Positions 18,623-28,288 of a stretch of 35,145 nt of DNA are shown here, piece by piece (the stretch's first letter is position 1; each line of letters begins with the position of its first letter). Under the pieces are notes generated by a model. That model was not told the DNA's origin. It did no database searches and saw only the letters and a program-made list of their open reading frames with translations. The DNA comes from Hymenopellis radicata (taxonomy: Eukaryota > Basidiomycota > Agaricomycetes > Agaricales > Physalacriaceae): assembly GCA_015501595.1 (NCBI GenBank), contig JADNRX010000533.1, forward strand, positions 1-35,145. The letters are read 5' to 3'. A program made the translations under genes and the position numbers.

Positions 18623-19878
18623 TAGTGAATAGCGCGGGTCGGGTCCGGGTCCTCGAGACCTCACCCGACCCGTACCCTGCACATCACCCGTACCCGAGCA
18701 GTCGGGTACGGGTAAAGTAGCGGGTTACCCTCGGGTATGAAACGGGTGGCGGGTGTACCCGCACCCGTGAGGAACACCAGGGCAATTCGTGCCCGCCGAC
18801 GACCCCGAGCAATTGCGCGGGGGTTAGCGACGTGCACGATAAGCATTGGCAAGGTCCCGGCTACTTGCGAGAGCAAGAACCGCGACCCAACCAAGTGCAT
18901 CAAGGTGGGTGTGAGGTAGGAGGTGGTGGCGAGGAGATGGCGGTGGCGAGGAGACGGCGCGTGCGAGGAGATGGTGGACACGAGGCAGTAATGACGGGCT
19001 GCGCAATGGAAGTGAGAACAGAAAAGAAAAGCAAGAAAAAGAAAAGAAGAAGTAGATACGCACGTTTTGAGGCTGGACGCGTCCGCGACGCCATCCTGCC
19101 CATGCTCTGACCCTCGCTGCGTCTATCAAGCGTGTGACGCGTCTTCGGTGAAACGGCGCCGTCATGAAGACGAGCACCGCACGTTCCGGGCCCCAAGAAG
19201 TTTGGTCGAACTGGTGCCGTCGTGCAGACGAGCACCAGTCTATCCAAAGGCAGTGGGGCTGGCGCAAAGCCAACCCCAAGCCAGAATCCAAATAGAACAG
19301 GGGTATTGCTGCCTCGCTTCTGAGGGCTTACGCGGCGCAAGTCATTGTCGAAAAATGCCGTCGCGAAGACGAGTATCTCAAGAAACCCCGGAGCAAATCC
19401 AAGGGCGTGGCGGCCGGCGCAAAGCCAAACCACGTCAGAAAAGCAAGACATCATCAAGAGAAGAAGTAGAATAAGCCCCAGAAAAAGTTCTGGGCCGACG
19501 AGCACGACGTCGCCGTTGTGCTGTGATGGAAAGTGGTGAAGAGATGCGATCGCAGCCAGCCGATCGTTATCCGGCAATTGCCGTAACGTTCGGCCAGCTC
19601 GGCGATCGCGGACATTCTTGCGCAACGTCGTTTCTCAACGACGTTGGCCTCGTTTGGGCCCCAATAAATTGGAAAAAATCTTTAAATATACATACATTCA
19701 TGCATATAAGTGTTAGTCGACGTTAGTCAAGTACTCAGTTCGCTAAACCTGTTGTGCTAGTCTCTAGCACGGGTTGACACGGGTTGCCGGGTTCCCGACG
19801 GGTACTCGGACCGGCACCCGACCCCGACCCGACACATAACCCGAGCCACCGGGTAACCCGTACCCGCGCTATTCACTA
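18623..19878. mobile_element. Non-autonomous hAT element, 1,256 bp
   Basis: Ends TAGTGAATAGCGCGGGT (18623 on) and the same sequence inverted (to 19878), 17 of 17 matching. They differ at one position from the hAT element at 8849. The 8-bp GCGAGTAT is duplicated exactly (18615-18622 and 19879-19886). Subterminal GGGTACGGGT words are abundant. There is no transposase: the internal sequence bears no resemblance to the hAT gene and may be captured DNA. It includes three GCCGTCNNGNAGACGAG words (about 19158, 19213 and 19353) and a 10-bp stem hairpin at 19623-19646. Confidence 0.9.
19623..19646. repeat. Perfect hairpin inside the non-autonomous hAT
   Basis: CAACGTCGTT, loop TCTC, AACGACGTTG. Confidence 0.85.
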
Positions 19879-19886
19879 GCGAGTAT

Positions 19887-20292
19887 TGATGTCCATCCGA
19901 TCACAGTGATGTGCCTTTCACGTTCATGCGCATCTCTCATTCGGTAAAAACCTGAGTACTGATTTCTATGTTCCTACACATGATTTCTGGCAGGTTTGGC
20001 ATACATCTGGTCTATGTTGGAGGACAGAGGAAGCAAGGCATGGATTTGCCATCGATCGAGGGAGATACAGGCAAGGTAAACAAGAACAAACACGCCGCGG
20101 ATTTTGGTAGGTTCGGATCAAGCCCCTTCTCACTCGGACCGGATGTTTGGCTGCGTTTGACGTGTTTGGTGTGTTTGGTCGGTCCGCAAACCGAGGTAAC
20201 GAGGTCCCGTCCGAAAGCTTCCATAAGCGGGCTTGTTCCGAACCTAGTCAAGGCCTGTACTCACATTCACGCCAGCAGGCTCGTCTCCCAAC
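19887..20292 (+). promoter_or_regulatory. Upstream region of the PrpF-like gene
   Basis: About 400 bp between the hAT insertion and the ATG. No other gene is seen. It probably contains the promoter, so the hAT insertion lies just upstream of it; no TATA box is evident. Confidence 0.35.
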
Positions 20293-21459
20293 ATGAAGTT
20301 GTTTCGTAGCCTCAGGCCATTCCTCTCTGGTCTGCGTTCGTATTCCACTCAAAGCTTTATTACCCCGAACCCCATTCCTGCGACATTCCTTCGCGGTGGG
20401 ACCTGCAAAGGTATCTTCATCAACAGAAAGTACCTTCCTCCTGATGTTGGCGACTGGGATCCCATCTTTCGCGGTATCATGGGCTCTCCAGACCCCACAG
20501 GTCGCCAGCTGAATGGCATGGGAGGCGGAATATCCAGTCTCTCCAAAATAATGGTCGTTGGAGAATCGTCACAGTCAACAGCGGACGTTGATTATACTTT
20601 TGCTCAAATCGGCATCCGCGATGGTGAGATAGACTACACTGGAAACTGCGGAAACCTCTCCAGCATGGTCGGCGTCTTCGCATGCGACGAAGGACTCGTT
20701 CCCGCGCCAGCGTCTCCCTCAGAGAACAGCACCGTGACAGTCCGCGCGTATAACACGAACACGCAAAAGCTCATACACACCACTTTCCCCGTTTCCGCCG
20801 ATGGCGCAGCTGTCCTCGACAGACCTGAAATCACTACCGTCGGGCTCATAAAGGGCTCATCCATCATTATGGAGTTCCTCGATCCAGCTGGCGCGCGGAC
20901 CGGCCGACTCTTCCCTACGCGCAGTCCAATTGATGCTCTGCATTTGGGAAACACCACATTTGATGTGTCCTTCATCGACGCCACCAGCCCGACCATCTTC
21001 GTTTGGATGTCACGGTCGGAGATGGAGCGGCCCATGGCTCCCGCCGATGTCGAGCTACTCCGACAGGCAGGCGCGCGCAAAATGCGGCTCGATCCCAAGG
21101 CGCAGGCTCAGCCCAAAATCGCCTTTATCTGCTTACCTGAAGATGATAAGGAGGGAGGCGTTGATCTTGAGATCAAGGCGTATTCGATGGGAGAGGTGAA
21201 CAAGGCGGTGCCTATGACGGTCGCTATGGGTTTAGGCGTGTTGGCAAATATTGAGGGAACGGTGGCGTGGAATTATATGAAGCGGCATGCGAATGACTCT
21301 GGTACTAACCGCTTGCATCGCGAGGATGGCGTTGTCCGGATACAGCATCCGAGTGGTTTTATTGACGTCGGAGCAGAAGTTGGCGAGAATAGGTCCGTCC
21401 AAAGTGCAAAAGTGTGTATGACTGGGAGGCGTCTCATGAAGGGCAATGTGTGGTGGTAA
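20293..21459 (+). CDS. PrpF/methylaconitate-isomerase family protein, probably mitochondrial
   Basis: 388 aa, single exon, typical length for the family. PrpF isomerises 2-methylaconitate (a proton shift or cis-trans change) in the 2-methylcitrate pathway of propionate breakdown; fungal members are uncharacterised as far as I know, so the substrate is uncertain. Seen: TFLRGGTCKGIF (31-42), NGMGGGISSLSKIMVVG (74-90), YTGNCGNLSS (115-124). Lys85 and Cys119 keep the same 34-residue spacing as the catalytic Lys and Cys of the bacterial enzyme. Residues 1-20 (MKLFRSLRPFLSGLRSYSTQ) lack acids and are rich in Arg and Ser, as in a mitochondrial presequence. The usual Ser or Thr before KG is Cys38 here. 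The ATG at 20293 is the only sensible start. Confidence 0.92.
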   Translation: MKLFRSLRPFLSGLRSYSTQSFITPNPIPATFLRGGTCKGIFINRKYLPPDVGDWDPIFRGIMGSPDPTGRQLNGMGGGISSLSKIMVVGESSQSTADVDYTFAQIGIRDGEIDYTGNCGNLSSMVGVFACDEGLVPAPASPSENSTVTVRAYNTNTQKLIHTTFPVSADGAAVLDRPEITTVGLIKGSSIIMEFLDPAGARTGRLFPTRSPIDALHLGNTTFDVSFIDATSPTIFVWMSRSEMERPMAPADVELLRQAGARKMRLDPKAQAQPKIAFICLPEDDKEGGVDLEIKAYSMGEVNKAVPMTVAMGLGVLANIEGTVAWNYMKRHANDSGTNRLHREDGVVRIQHPSGFIDVGAEVGENRSVQSAKVCMTGRRLMKGNVWW

Positions 21460-21552
21460 TGTTAAATGTACAAGTGTAAGTCTGCATGCCTTTGCACAGT
21501 TTATGCTTCACACTGAATACAATCTTTACAGAAATTTTCTATAAAAGTCTGA

Positions 21553-22141
21553 CTACGCCGGGAAAATATACCCAGTGATTCCCTCGTCGACAAATCCCAA
21601 ATGAGCGACAGCATAATTCTTCTCATCCACCGACATCGTATAAAAATGATCCGTCCCTGATGGACTATACGCCCTATACAGCGGCGCCGCGCCACAGATC
21701 TGGGTCGCGTAAATGAAGCCCGCAACGCCCTCGTCGACGTAACCGAGATGCGTCACCGCGTTGTTCTTTTCCTCTCGAGACGCGGTGTAGAAGTGATCTG
21801 TGGCGCCTGGGCTGTATGCGCGGTACAGCGGGGTGGTAGAACGGACTTGCGTGGGGAAGACGAAGCCCGCGTCGCCTTCGGACTGGTACCCCAAGTGGGC
21901 CACCGCATTCTCCATTTCGTGGCCGCTGGTGGTGTAGAAGTGGTCCACCGCCGAGGGCGAATAGCCGCGGAGGAGGGGCACTGCGCGGTTTCGCGAGGCG
22001 CAACTTGAATCTTGGTCTGAGCGAATCTTATAATGGCACAGTGAGCGCGTGGACAGCCGGGTGAAAGGATGCAGGTACCGCTAGGGCAGAGGCGCTGGTT
22101 GCGGCAGCAACGATGCCAACGAGCTGGGTGAAAGCTTTCAT
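21553..22141 (-). CDS. Secreted DUF5648-type three-repeat protein
   Basis: Exons 22141-22079 and 22026-21553 (minus), with a 52-bp GT-AG intron; 178 aa. Exon 1 encodes a signal peptide (MKAFTQLVGIVAAATSASAL). Exon 2 encodes three tandem repeats of about 45 residues, each with Y(S)PxxxDHFYT, then NAVxHLG and G(F/Y)(I/V)F or similar. This is the repeat of the DUF5648 family, common in secreted fungal and bacterial proteins, whose ligand is unknown to me. A TTTAAAAG element lies about 45 bp upstream of the ATG (about 22183-22190). It is convergent with the PrpF-like gene, with about 90 bp between stops. Confidence 0.88.
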
Positions 22142-22887
22142 GGCGAACTTTTCAGCTTGGATTTGCTAGGTTCGTTCCCACCTGCTTTTAAAGGACGCTG
22201 CTAGACCATGTGATGTGCTATCGAGACCGCTGCTTGGGGCTCCGACGTCAATGGTAGTATCGGTATGAACAAAGTCCCGACTACTAGTAGTCCTGGGCGG
22301 CTTCTTGCGCCACATGCAGTGGCTCACGTCATACTTCCTCCATGAACTTTGACGTCGACCTGTATATGCTCGGTGGAACGTTCCACGAATATCGCAGAGT
22401 AGCTTTGAACTTGTCAGTGTGGTGTTACAGGAATTTCTTCCGTTCATCTCTTTCTGGACCCGTCTGAGTTGACAAAGAAGGAACTATGGGTAGCGTTGGT
22501 CGATTACGCATGCGCTTCAGCCCCCATATTCGGACGACGTATCAAGTATTTGGATAGTCGAAGTTGAAGACCGATGAAAGTACTGTTGGCCCGGACGGGC
22601 CGGACTGTCACGAAATGCAAACACACTATATATAAAAAATCTTGGCTCGATTCAAATCTCAATCTTCTTGCACAGTGTAGCCCCGACGAAACGAATAGGT
22701 ACTGAAATTCGATAGCGCAGTGGATGGACATGAGTAGGAGGTTTCGCGTAGAGACCTTTTAAGTACTAGGATGCATCTGAGGACCCTGATCAAAATCATA
22801 ATGCATCCGTTTCCTCCGACATCCATCTCGTCAGAGAGTCGTGTCTTCCGTCAGCTCGCCTGTCCACCGTCGCCCGACTAAGCCGCC
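22142..22887. other. Divergent intergenic region between the DUF5648 gene and IMP3
   Basis: About 750 bp holding the two promoters. Short ORFs here show no recognisable protein. Confidence 0.4.
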
Positions 22888-23693
22888 ATGGTTCGAAAGC
22901 TCAAGCATCACGAGCAGAAGCTCCTCAAAAAAGTCGACTTTCTCAACGTAAATTTTTGTGTCAACTCGACTGTTCTTCTTGTCCTCATGCATTGCAGTGG
23001 AAACAAGATGCAGACCTCCGAGAAGTCAAAGTTATGCGCCGATACCACATCCAAGACAGAGAGGATTATCACAAGTGTGTTTTTCCGCGGCTCGGAAGTG
23101 TTGTTGACAAACGGTGATACAGGTACAACAAACTCTGCGGATCCCTAAGGTCTTTCGCACACCGGATATCGCTTCTGCCTGCGCAGGATCCCTATCGGTC
23201 GCGCATGGAGGCTCAGCTGCTCTCCAAACTATACGACATGGGCGTCCTGAACTCGACCGCCAAGCTCAGCGACGTCGACAAGCTCACCGTGGCCGCATTC
23301 TGTCGCCGTCGTCTCGCCGTATTCATGTGTATGTCGAAAATGGCTGAAACTGTTAGCGCGGTGCGTTCCACGTCTTTCCTCGCATCAGGAAAACGTCTGA
23401 TACACGTATGTACAGGCAGCACAATTTATAGAGCAGGGACATGTAAGAGTTGGACCGGATACTATAACAGATCCCGCTTTTTTAGTGACCCGGTGCGCAT
23501 ACATCTATCCTTTTCTTTTTGGATCTCGTTTATGTTTTATCTACATAGACATATGGAAGACTTTGTGACGTGGGTGGACACGTCCAAGCTCAAACGCACT
23601 ATCATGTCGTACAACGACGAGGTTGGTCCACTTATATTCGAAGCAAGTACTTTATTAACGCCTCTCTAGCTCGACGACTACGATTTGCTGTAA
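22888..23693 (+). CDS. IMP3: U3 snoRNP protein IMP3, six exons, 182 aa
   Basis: Exons 22888-22947, 22998-23074, 23123-23360, 23416-23492, 23549-23621 and 23670-23693. IMP3 is part of the U3 snoRNP/SSU processome in the nucleolus and helps U3 pair with pre-rRNA before the early 18S cleavages. The spliced protein follows the conserved family closely: [45 protein letters not shown], an S4 RNA-binding domain (about 105-165, [11 protein letters not shown] ... [17 protein letters not shown]), and the conserved end DFVTWVD ... YNDELDDYDLL. Length equals the usual 180-185 aa. The last exon is 24 nt. Its stop overlaps the end of a small minus-strand ORF by 16 bp. Confidence 0.95.
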
Positions 23694-23932
23694 CCATACG
23701 CCCGACGGAAGCCCCGAGCGTCAAACCCGTCGTCTTGACTTGGCCGCCACCTGAAGAGACCGCGGCCACCGTACCATTCGGTGCTCCTCCCTCCGTCTTC
23801 CGCGGCTTCCTTAAATCTTTGTGTTTCCAGATACAACTCCTTCAGCCTTGTCCCCGTCATATAGTCTTTCTCCCGATTATCTGTCAACTCAAATGTTACT
23901 GGTGCCGCCACCAGACTTATGGAATACCACAT
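23678..23932 (-). CDS. Possible small protein, 84 aa, convergent with IMP3
   Basis: Starts with ATG at 23932 (MWYSISLVAAPVTFEL) and ends TAG at 23678, overlapping the last IMP3 exon by 16 bp. Composition is protein-like (KDYMTGTRLKELYLETQRFKEAAED), with a basic, Gly-rich end (WYGGRGLFRW ... [11 protein letters not shown]). The frame stays open upstream to about 24043 without another ATG, so there may be an earlier exon. I do not recognise the family. Confidence 0.4.
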   Translation of the reverse strand: MWYSISLVAAPVTFELTDNREKDYMTGTRLKELYLETQRFKEAAEDGGRSTEWYGGRGLFRWRPSQDDGFDARGFRRAYGYSKS

Positions 23933-24249
23933 GTTAATTAACCTCGACTGTTTCAATCTACTCTTGTCGAGAACTAGATGCCACGGAGCATTGTAGCGGG
24001 CTTGTTGCCGAATTCGAGTGGATGTTTGGCATAACTTGCCCAATGTCGAGTGTTGGCAGATCCGGAGTGCCTACGAAGGACGGCAAAATATACATGTCCG
24101 GCATAGAAGTGCCCTTTGAAGCAAGATGGAAGGCAATCGCTTACGCCGTATGGCCCCCAGAATTGCGACCATTTCGTCACTGTTCTTTAAACTGTACTAG
24201 ATCTGACGACCTGGATCTGGATGAACGGGCTATACCTTTAAATGGAACT

Positions 24250-24772
24250 GTGGCTGCGCTATGCCCTCTTTTCTAACAATATCTTCATTGCCTTGCGCTT
24301 GATTTCAAGGCATGAACGATAGAGACATCTACGCTCCACTCCAACATGCTTCGGGGCAAAGGATCGCCAGATCGCTATGATCTAGACCTCGCCCAATGAT
24401 ATCTTTGTATAGATCTAAATGTCGGCGCTTATTTTAGAGAAACAGACAATTTAACAGAGGCGCAATTGAGGAAGATACGAGCTGTTTGCGTGACAGCTTC
24501 CAAATTATTAGCGTATGCATTGGTTCAGTGTACTGTCTAGATAAGTACAAACGTAGGCAATCTAATGTCCAGTAGTAGTAAGATATCAATGATTAGTAGA
24601 GAAATAGGTGTAATGTAGCAATGAACGCAAGCAAAATGGACCGCACAAACGGGAATCAGTAAAACTACAAGAGGAATCTGAAAAGCAAGGTCTAAATTGA
24701 TGAAAATCGAGAGGAAAGTATTGATACACCCGCAAGAAACTTCAAAACAAGCGGTCTAAGATATCTGTGGGG
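24250..24772. other. AT-rich intergenic region
   Basis: No gene or repeat that I can support; probable 3' flank of the minus-strand ORF at 24773. Confidence 0.4.
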
Positions 24773-25543
24773 TCAAATGCTGCAGCGAGTCCCGCACACA
24801 ACCCTCCTTGAGCTGAATGCACCACGTCGATGAAACAATGGCCGGGAAGGGTACGCCCGCGGAATATACTCTTTCATCAACTCTTCCGTCGTGTTGCGCA
24901 GCGTCTTCTTGCCGTCCCAGCTCCCAGAAGGTCTGAGCGTACCAGCAATGCCGGTGATGTTCTGCAGAGGAAGGAGGGGTGCCACAACCGATTTGTGATC
25001 AGCCTTCGACGTATTCTTCTTCAGTGTCGGCGGAGTGATAGAGATAGAGGGCGAATGAGCATCAGCGTCAATGTCGATAATTGCAACTTGAGCTTCGGCT
25101 GCAATTGGTTCGTCGATTTGGACGACGGTAGCTTTGGTGGCCGTACGCAAGACAGCGACCTGTGGTTCCTCAGGTTGTACGGCGATCCGCTGCGCTGTGC
25201 AGAGGAGAGTGCGCTCAAGGCTAGCAAGCGGCGAGTCTCGTACTAGTAGAGAATAGGGAATAGTGAGCGCCGTGCCCGAAGTTGAGGACGGGCATGTCAA
25301 ATCAGTCGCGGGAGGTGAACATGCAGAGCTATATGACTGCGGGTAGGAAACGTCCCCAAAAGTGGACTCGAGCTGCACCTTTTTCAGTATCGACGTGCGA
25401 AGGAAAAGGAGCCAACTCACAATACAGAACTCTTTGTCCGCTTTGACGAGGCCTTGACCGGTCGACGTCCTGGATTTAACCAAGGACCGGAAACGGAAGC
25501 GAAGGGTGCGAGGGATAGTGCGAAAGGATACGGTACGATGCAT
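24773..25543 (-). CDS. Hypothetical protein with disordered middle part
   Basis: Open from ATG at 25543 to the stop at 24773 (256 aa). A 42-48 bp GTGAGT...AG intron is possible near 25420-25375; removing it keeps the frame. The N-terminus is strongly basic (MHRTVSFRTIPRTLRFRFRSL), compatible with a mitochondrial or nuclear signal. The centre is Ala/Val/Ile- and acid-rich (VVQIDEPIAAEAQVAIIDID) with SPSISITPPTLKK after it. The C-terminal part is basic (EELMKEYIPRAYPSRP). I recognise no domain. Splice-like signals on the minus strand up to 26053 suggest the transcript may begin further right. Confidence 0.4.
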   Translation of the reverse strand: MHRTVSFRTIPRTLRFRFRSLVKSRTSTGQGLVKADKEFCIVSWLLFLRTSILKKVQLESTFGDVSYPQSYSSACSPPATDLTCPSSTSGTALTIPYSLLVRDSPLASLERTLLCTAQRIAVQPEEPQVAVLRTATKATVVQIDEPIAAEAQVAIIDIDADAHSPSISITPPTLKKNTSKADHKSVVAPLLPLQNITGIAGTLRPSGSWDGKKTLRNTTEELMKEYIPRAYPSRPLFHRRGAFSSRRVVCGTRCSI

Positions 25544-25819
25544 TGTCGTGGTTGGAGCTTAAGGACGAACTGGTCTCATCTAGTCCTGTTGCGAGTGCTT
25601 TAAGTAGTACTCCTAATGAAAAGTTCTCAGACATGATCGGTAGATGTAGGCCCTCTGAGGCGTACATCGCCGAACGGGCGCCTGAGGGGGCATAGTCAGC
25701 CTCTGGTTCAGCAAGTCAGTCAGTCCAGTCAACGCGTGCGGAACGACGTACCCTGGCCATCTTTGGAACACCATTAGCTCTCATTGTAACCGAGAGTGTA
25801 CGTTTCTCTTCATAGGAAC

Positions 25820-26053
25820 TCAATGCGCGTCCATACCGTCGGTCTGAGGATGAACTGTGATTCGGTGGGACTGAAACTGCGCCACACTATCAGCTGACAA
25901 TTCGCATGTGACACAGTACTCACTCCGGGTAATCGCGCGCGCAGACTTATGCTTCGGTAGCGAGGTATCTGCAAGTATCGGTGTAAGCGAGAATTCTATG
26001 TATGGTCGTGTGACAACTCGAAAGGCAGGTAAACAACTCACCACGCGTCGCAA
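25820..26053 (-). CDS. Possible terminal exons of an unrecognised minus-strand gene
   Basis: GTGAGT donors and CAG acceptors give introns of about 80 and 48 bp. Spliced, the exons end IPRYRSISLRARLPG / FQSHRITVHPQTDGMDAH with the stop at 25820. The 5' part is not resolved. The region from 25544 to 26490 otherwise holds nothing I can name. Confidence 0.25.
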   Translation of the reverse strand: MRRVVSCLPAFRVVTRPYIEFSLTPILADTSLPKHKSARAITRSEYCVTCELSADSVAQFQSHRITVHPQTDGMDAH

Positions 26054-26492
26054 GCTGCCGGTTTAAGTAGGTTGTTGACACCACCGCTGTTTGCTTGCTT
26101 ATTTCGAAGAAAGGCTAAGAGCCGATTGAGAGACTGTCTATCACTGATGAGTGGGGTTCAGTAAGCCTGACTGGCATGCCGAAAGCCCGAGACATGTCAG
26201 TGAGAGCAAGCAGGGAGTAAGAACCGGGATGACAGCACAACCTTAGGTTCGTGAATCAGAATTGGGCGGCGGACGTCGACCAGTAGCGAATAATGCGTAG
26301 AGAACATGCTAAGGAAGAAAGGAAGATTAGCACAAGTTCTTTCACACCAACCACACGCCACTTCCGGCAAACTCTTCTCCAAGTCTAAGCGGTATGTAGT
26401 TAGTGTGTAAACGTAATGCGAGTAATATAAAGGCACTCACGAGTTGCTGGCGTGGCACAATAAGTAGTCTTCCCCTACCCTCCATCAGTACT

Positions 26493-26995
26493 ATGTCCAA
26501 AGTCATCGCCGGGGGATGTCTCTGTGGGGCTATACGCTACGAAATCCAGTTTCCTGAGGGGACATACCCTCCCGATGTAAGCCTACTATCACCTATGTAC
26601 GGTCTGCTCACTATCGTCGCCAGCGCATAACATGCCAATGCACGCAATGCCGAAAGAACTCGGGCGCCTTGATCGCATACTTTATCGGCGCCACGACATC
26701 CAACGTCACTTGGACTGGGAACGCACCAACCGAGTACATCGCTACGCCAGGATATGTCAGAGCCTTCTGCAACCAGTGCGGATCCTGGCTCTCGTGGACC
26801 GACGAAAAACCAGGACACGTTGGTATTCTGACGGGCACTCTGGATGAAGAGTTTCTGCAGGGGGAGAAGGGAAAAGAGCTCGCCACGACCACGGATCAGG
26901 TGTTCTGCACTGGGTTCATTGAGGGCGTAACCGATATCATCAAGGAGGGAAAGCGCTGGGAGGGGCATGTCGGGGAAAGCAAGTTGTTGAACTGA
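26493..26995 (+). CDS. GFA/CENP-V family zinc-binding protein
   Basis: Exons 26493-26576 and 26624-26995 with a 47-bp intron; 151 aa, usual length. The GFA (glutathione-dependent formaldehyde-activating) fold binds zinc through the pattern CxC, CxCxxC, CxxC. All are present: Cys9/Cys11 (GGCLCGAIRYE), Cys32/Cys34/Cys37 (TCQCTQCRKNSGA) and Cys77/Cys80 (FCNQCGSWLSW). Members probably act on glutathione or small-molecule adducts in the cytosol, but most fungal ones have no demonstrated reaction. A clean single-domain gene. Confidence 0.9.
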
Positions 26996-27000
26996 CAGTA

Positions 27001-27067
27001 AAGTAGCAAGGGATAATACTTTCGGGTCTAGGAAGCGTACAGGCCTGGTGCAATGAGCATTAGGGAT
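27001..27067 (-). repeat. LINE 3' tail, copy 1
   Basis: The word TACAGGC, then ATGAGCATTAGGGAT (+ strand reading), preceded by TCTAGGAA and GGGATAATA. It is repeated with about 80% identity at 28197-28263. Because an RNase H remnant lies just upstream on the minus strand, this looks like the 3' untranslated end of a non-LTR retrotransposon. Confidence 0.6.
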
Positions 27068-27113
27068 GAAGATGGGCATTGAGGGGCGTGTGTCCCGTGC
27101 ATAAGTAGTTGAG

Positions 27114-27398
27114 TTATGAGGGATGTAACACGGCGTGAGAGTGCTTCGGTGTGGGGGTGGAGAACTTCTTCCCGATGGTGATGGCATTGGCCGTGTGAAT
27201 GTATTTGTACTTGACTCGTCTCATGGACTCCCGCCAACTCTTGTTCGCTACCGTCCGAAGCTTCGCCCGATATACAGGGGGAGGCGTGTTTTCGGTGCGG
27301 ATAGGTGCGGATGTTGTTGGGTGCTCCGCTGCTCGCTTTGCCTCTTGGTCCACCGCCTTGTTTCCCGGAATATCCAAATGTGCTTTGACCCATCGCAT
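27114..27398 (-). pseudogene. RNase H domain remnant of a non-LTR (LINE) retrotransposon
   Basis: The frame reads QMRWVKAHLDIPGNKAVDQE and continues AKRAAEHP. This matches the end of a retrotransposon RNase H domain: the His of the H-x-x-x-x-GN motif and the final Asp are kept. Just upstream an in-frame TGA (about 27425) interrupts the frame, and the rest of the polymerase is absent, so it is a 5'-truncated, decayed copy. Downstream the reading runs into a Ser/His-rich tail before the stop. Confidence 0.65.
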
Positions 27399-27429
27399 CT
27401 GTACGCGTATAATACCGAGGTAATGTCAA

Positions 27430-27904
27430 GGACTGTGCGGATCTGTAAGGTCGTTTAAGAATGTGACGACTCCGCAGCGCAACGAAGGGTCATCGTCGTA
27501 GACTGTCCAGTGTCGATATTCCGTATGGACGGATGATTCCCGGGCCTCATTTATCGTGGGTATCAGGCCGGTTGCGGTCTATGTCCACGTCGGCTGCCTA
27601 TGTACACAAGTGTAAGTAAATACGAGAGTTGGTATGGTAGCCGTCTTGAGTACGAAGTCTAAAAGTAAGATAGCGATGAAAGAGTGACAATCAGAAAGGT
27701 GTAAGAGGGCGGCATGCCCGTAAGTAGGCGAAAGGGGGGCTGTAGTGGATGCTCCGGCTACAAGATAGATGATGGGAAGAAGATTAGATGTGAAAGAGAT
27801 ATGAAAGAAAGAATTGATATTGGAGAAAGAATAGAGAAAAGTAGACGTGATGAAAGGAATCGATGTGGTGGACGGTGTGACAGAAATGACGCGTCGGTGA
27901 TGGT
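27430..27904. other. Intergenic, partly purine-rich
   Basis: No gene supported; 27750-27880 is a purine-rich (GA) stretch on the + strand. Confidence 0.4.
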
Positions 27905-28183
27905 CTACATGTCGTGCTTGCGCTTGAGGGGCCTCTCTCCGAGCTGCTTCAGGTCCTCCGAAGTGGAGATGTCCACCTCCAGGTCGATGTTCCGCAGCCT
28001 TCTCTCCTCGCTGCCTTTCGGCATGACATGGCGCTTGAGCTGATAATACGCGCGCTCGACCCTTCCTCCCGTCTCATACTCAAGGAACAATTCGAGAGCT
28101 CTACTCTTGAGGGCGTTACAGACAGCGTGATCGGGGATGTGGTGATAATTGAGAGCACTGTCGGTTGATATTCCGTTGAACAT
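27905..28183 (-). CDS. Possible small protein of 92 aa, family unknown
   Basis: ATG at 28183 to stop at 27905. Sequence looks protein-like (ALKSRALELFLEYETGGRVE, then AYYQLKRHVMPKGSEERRL) and ends with a basic KRKHD motif, possibly nuclear. No domain recognised. It sits between two LINE tails, so it may also be transposon-derived. Confidence 0.3.
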   Translation of the reverse strand: MFNGISTDSALNYHHIPDHAVCNALKSRALELFLEYETGGRVERAYYQLKRHVMPKGSEERRLRNIDLEVDISTSEDLKQLGERPLKRKHDM

Positions 28184-28196
28184 GACGGCGAATTAA

Positions 28197-28263
28197 AGCG
28201 AGTAAGAGATGATAATTTCCGGTCTAGGAAAGTGTACAGGCGTGGCACGATGAGCATTAGGGA
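28197..28263 (-). repeat. LINE 3' tail, copy 2
   Basis: Same ordered words as 27001-27067 (TCTAGGAA, GTACAGGC, ATGAGCATTAGGGAT). No RNase H reading is found next to it. Confidence 0.55.
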
Positions 28264-28288
28264 TACAGTATTAATACAAGGAGATACA

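Noticed and set aside
18900..19625. 241-codon open frame (minus) inside the non-autonomous hAT
   Set aside because: No transposase or other domain, and low-complexity Leu/Phe runs; probably chance in captured DNA.
24022..24172. 5' exon for the 84-aa minus-strand ORF through a GTAAGC intron
   Set aside because: The intron would be only 31 nt, too short to be credible, and the next exon does not join in frame.
24022..24276. Alternative + strand exon after IMP3
   Set aside because: IMP3 ends at 23693 with its conserved C-terminus; the later frame has no domain.
26537..27187. 216-codon minus-strand frame opposite the GFA gene
   Set aside because: It is antisense to a clear GFA coding region with all zinc ligands; a shadow frame.
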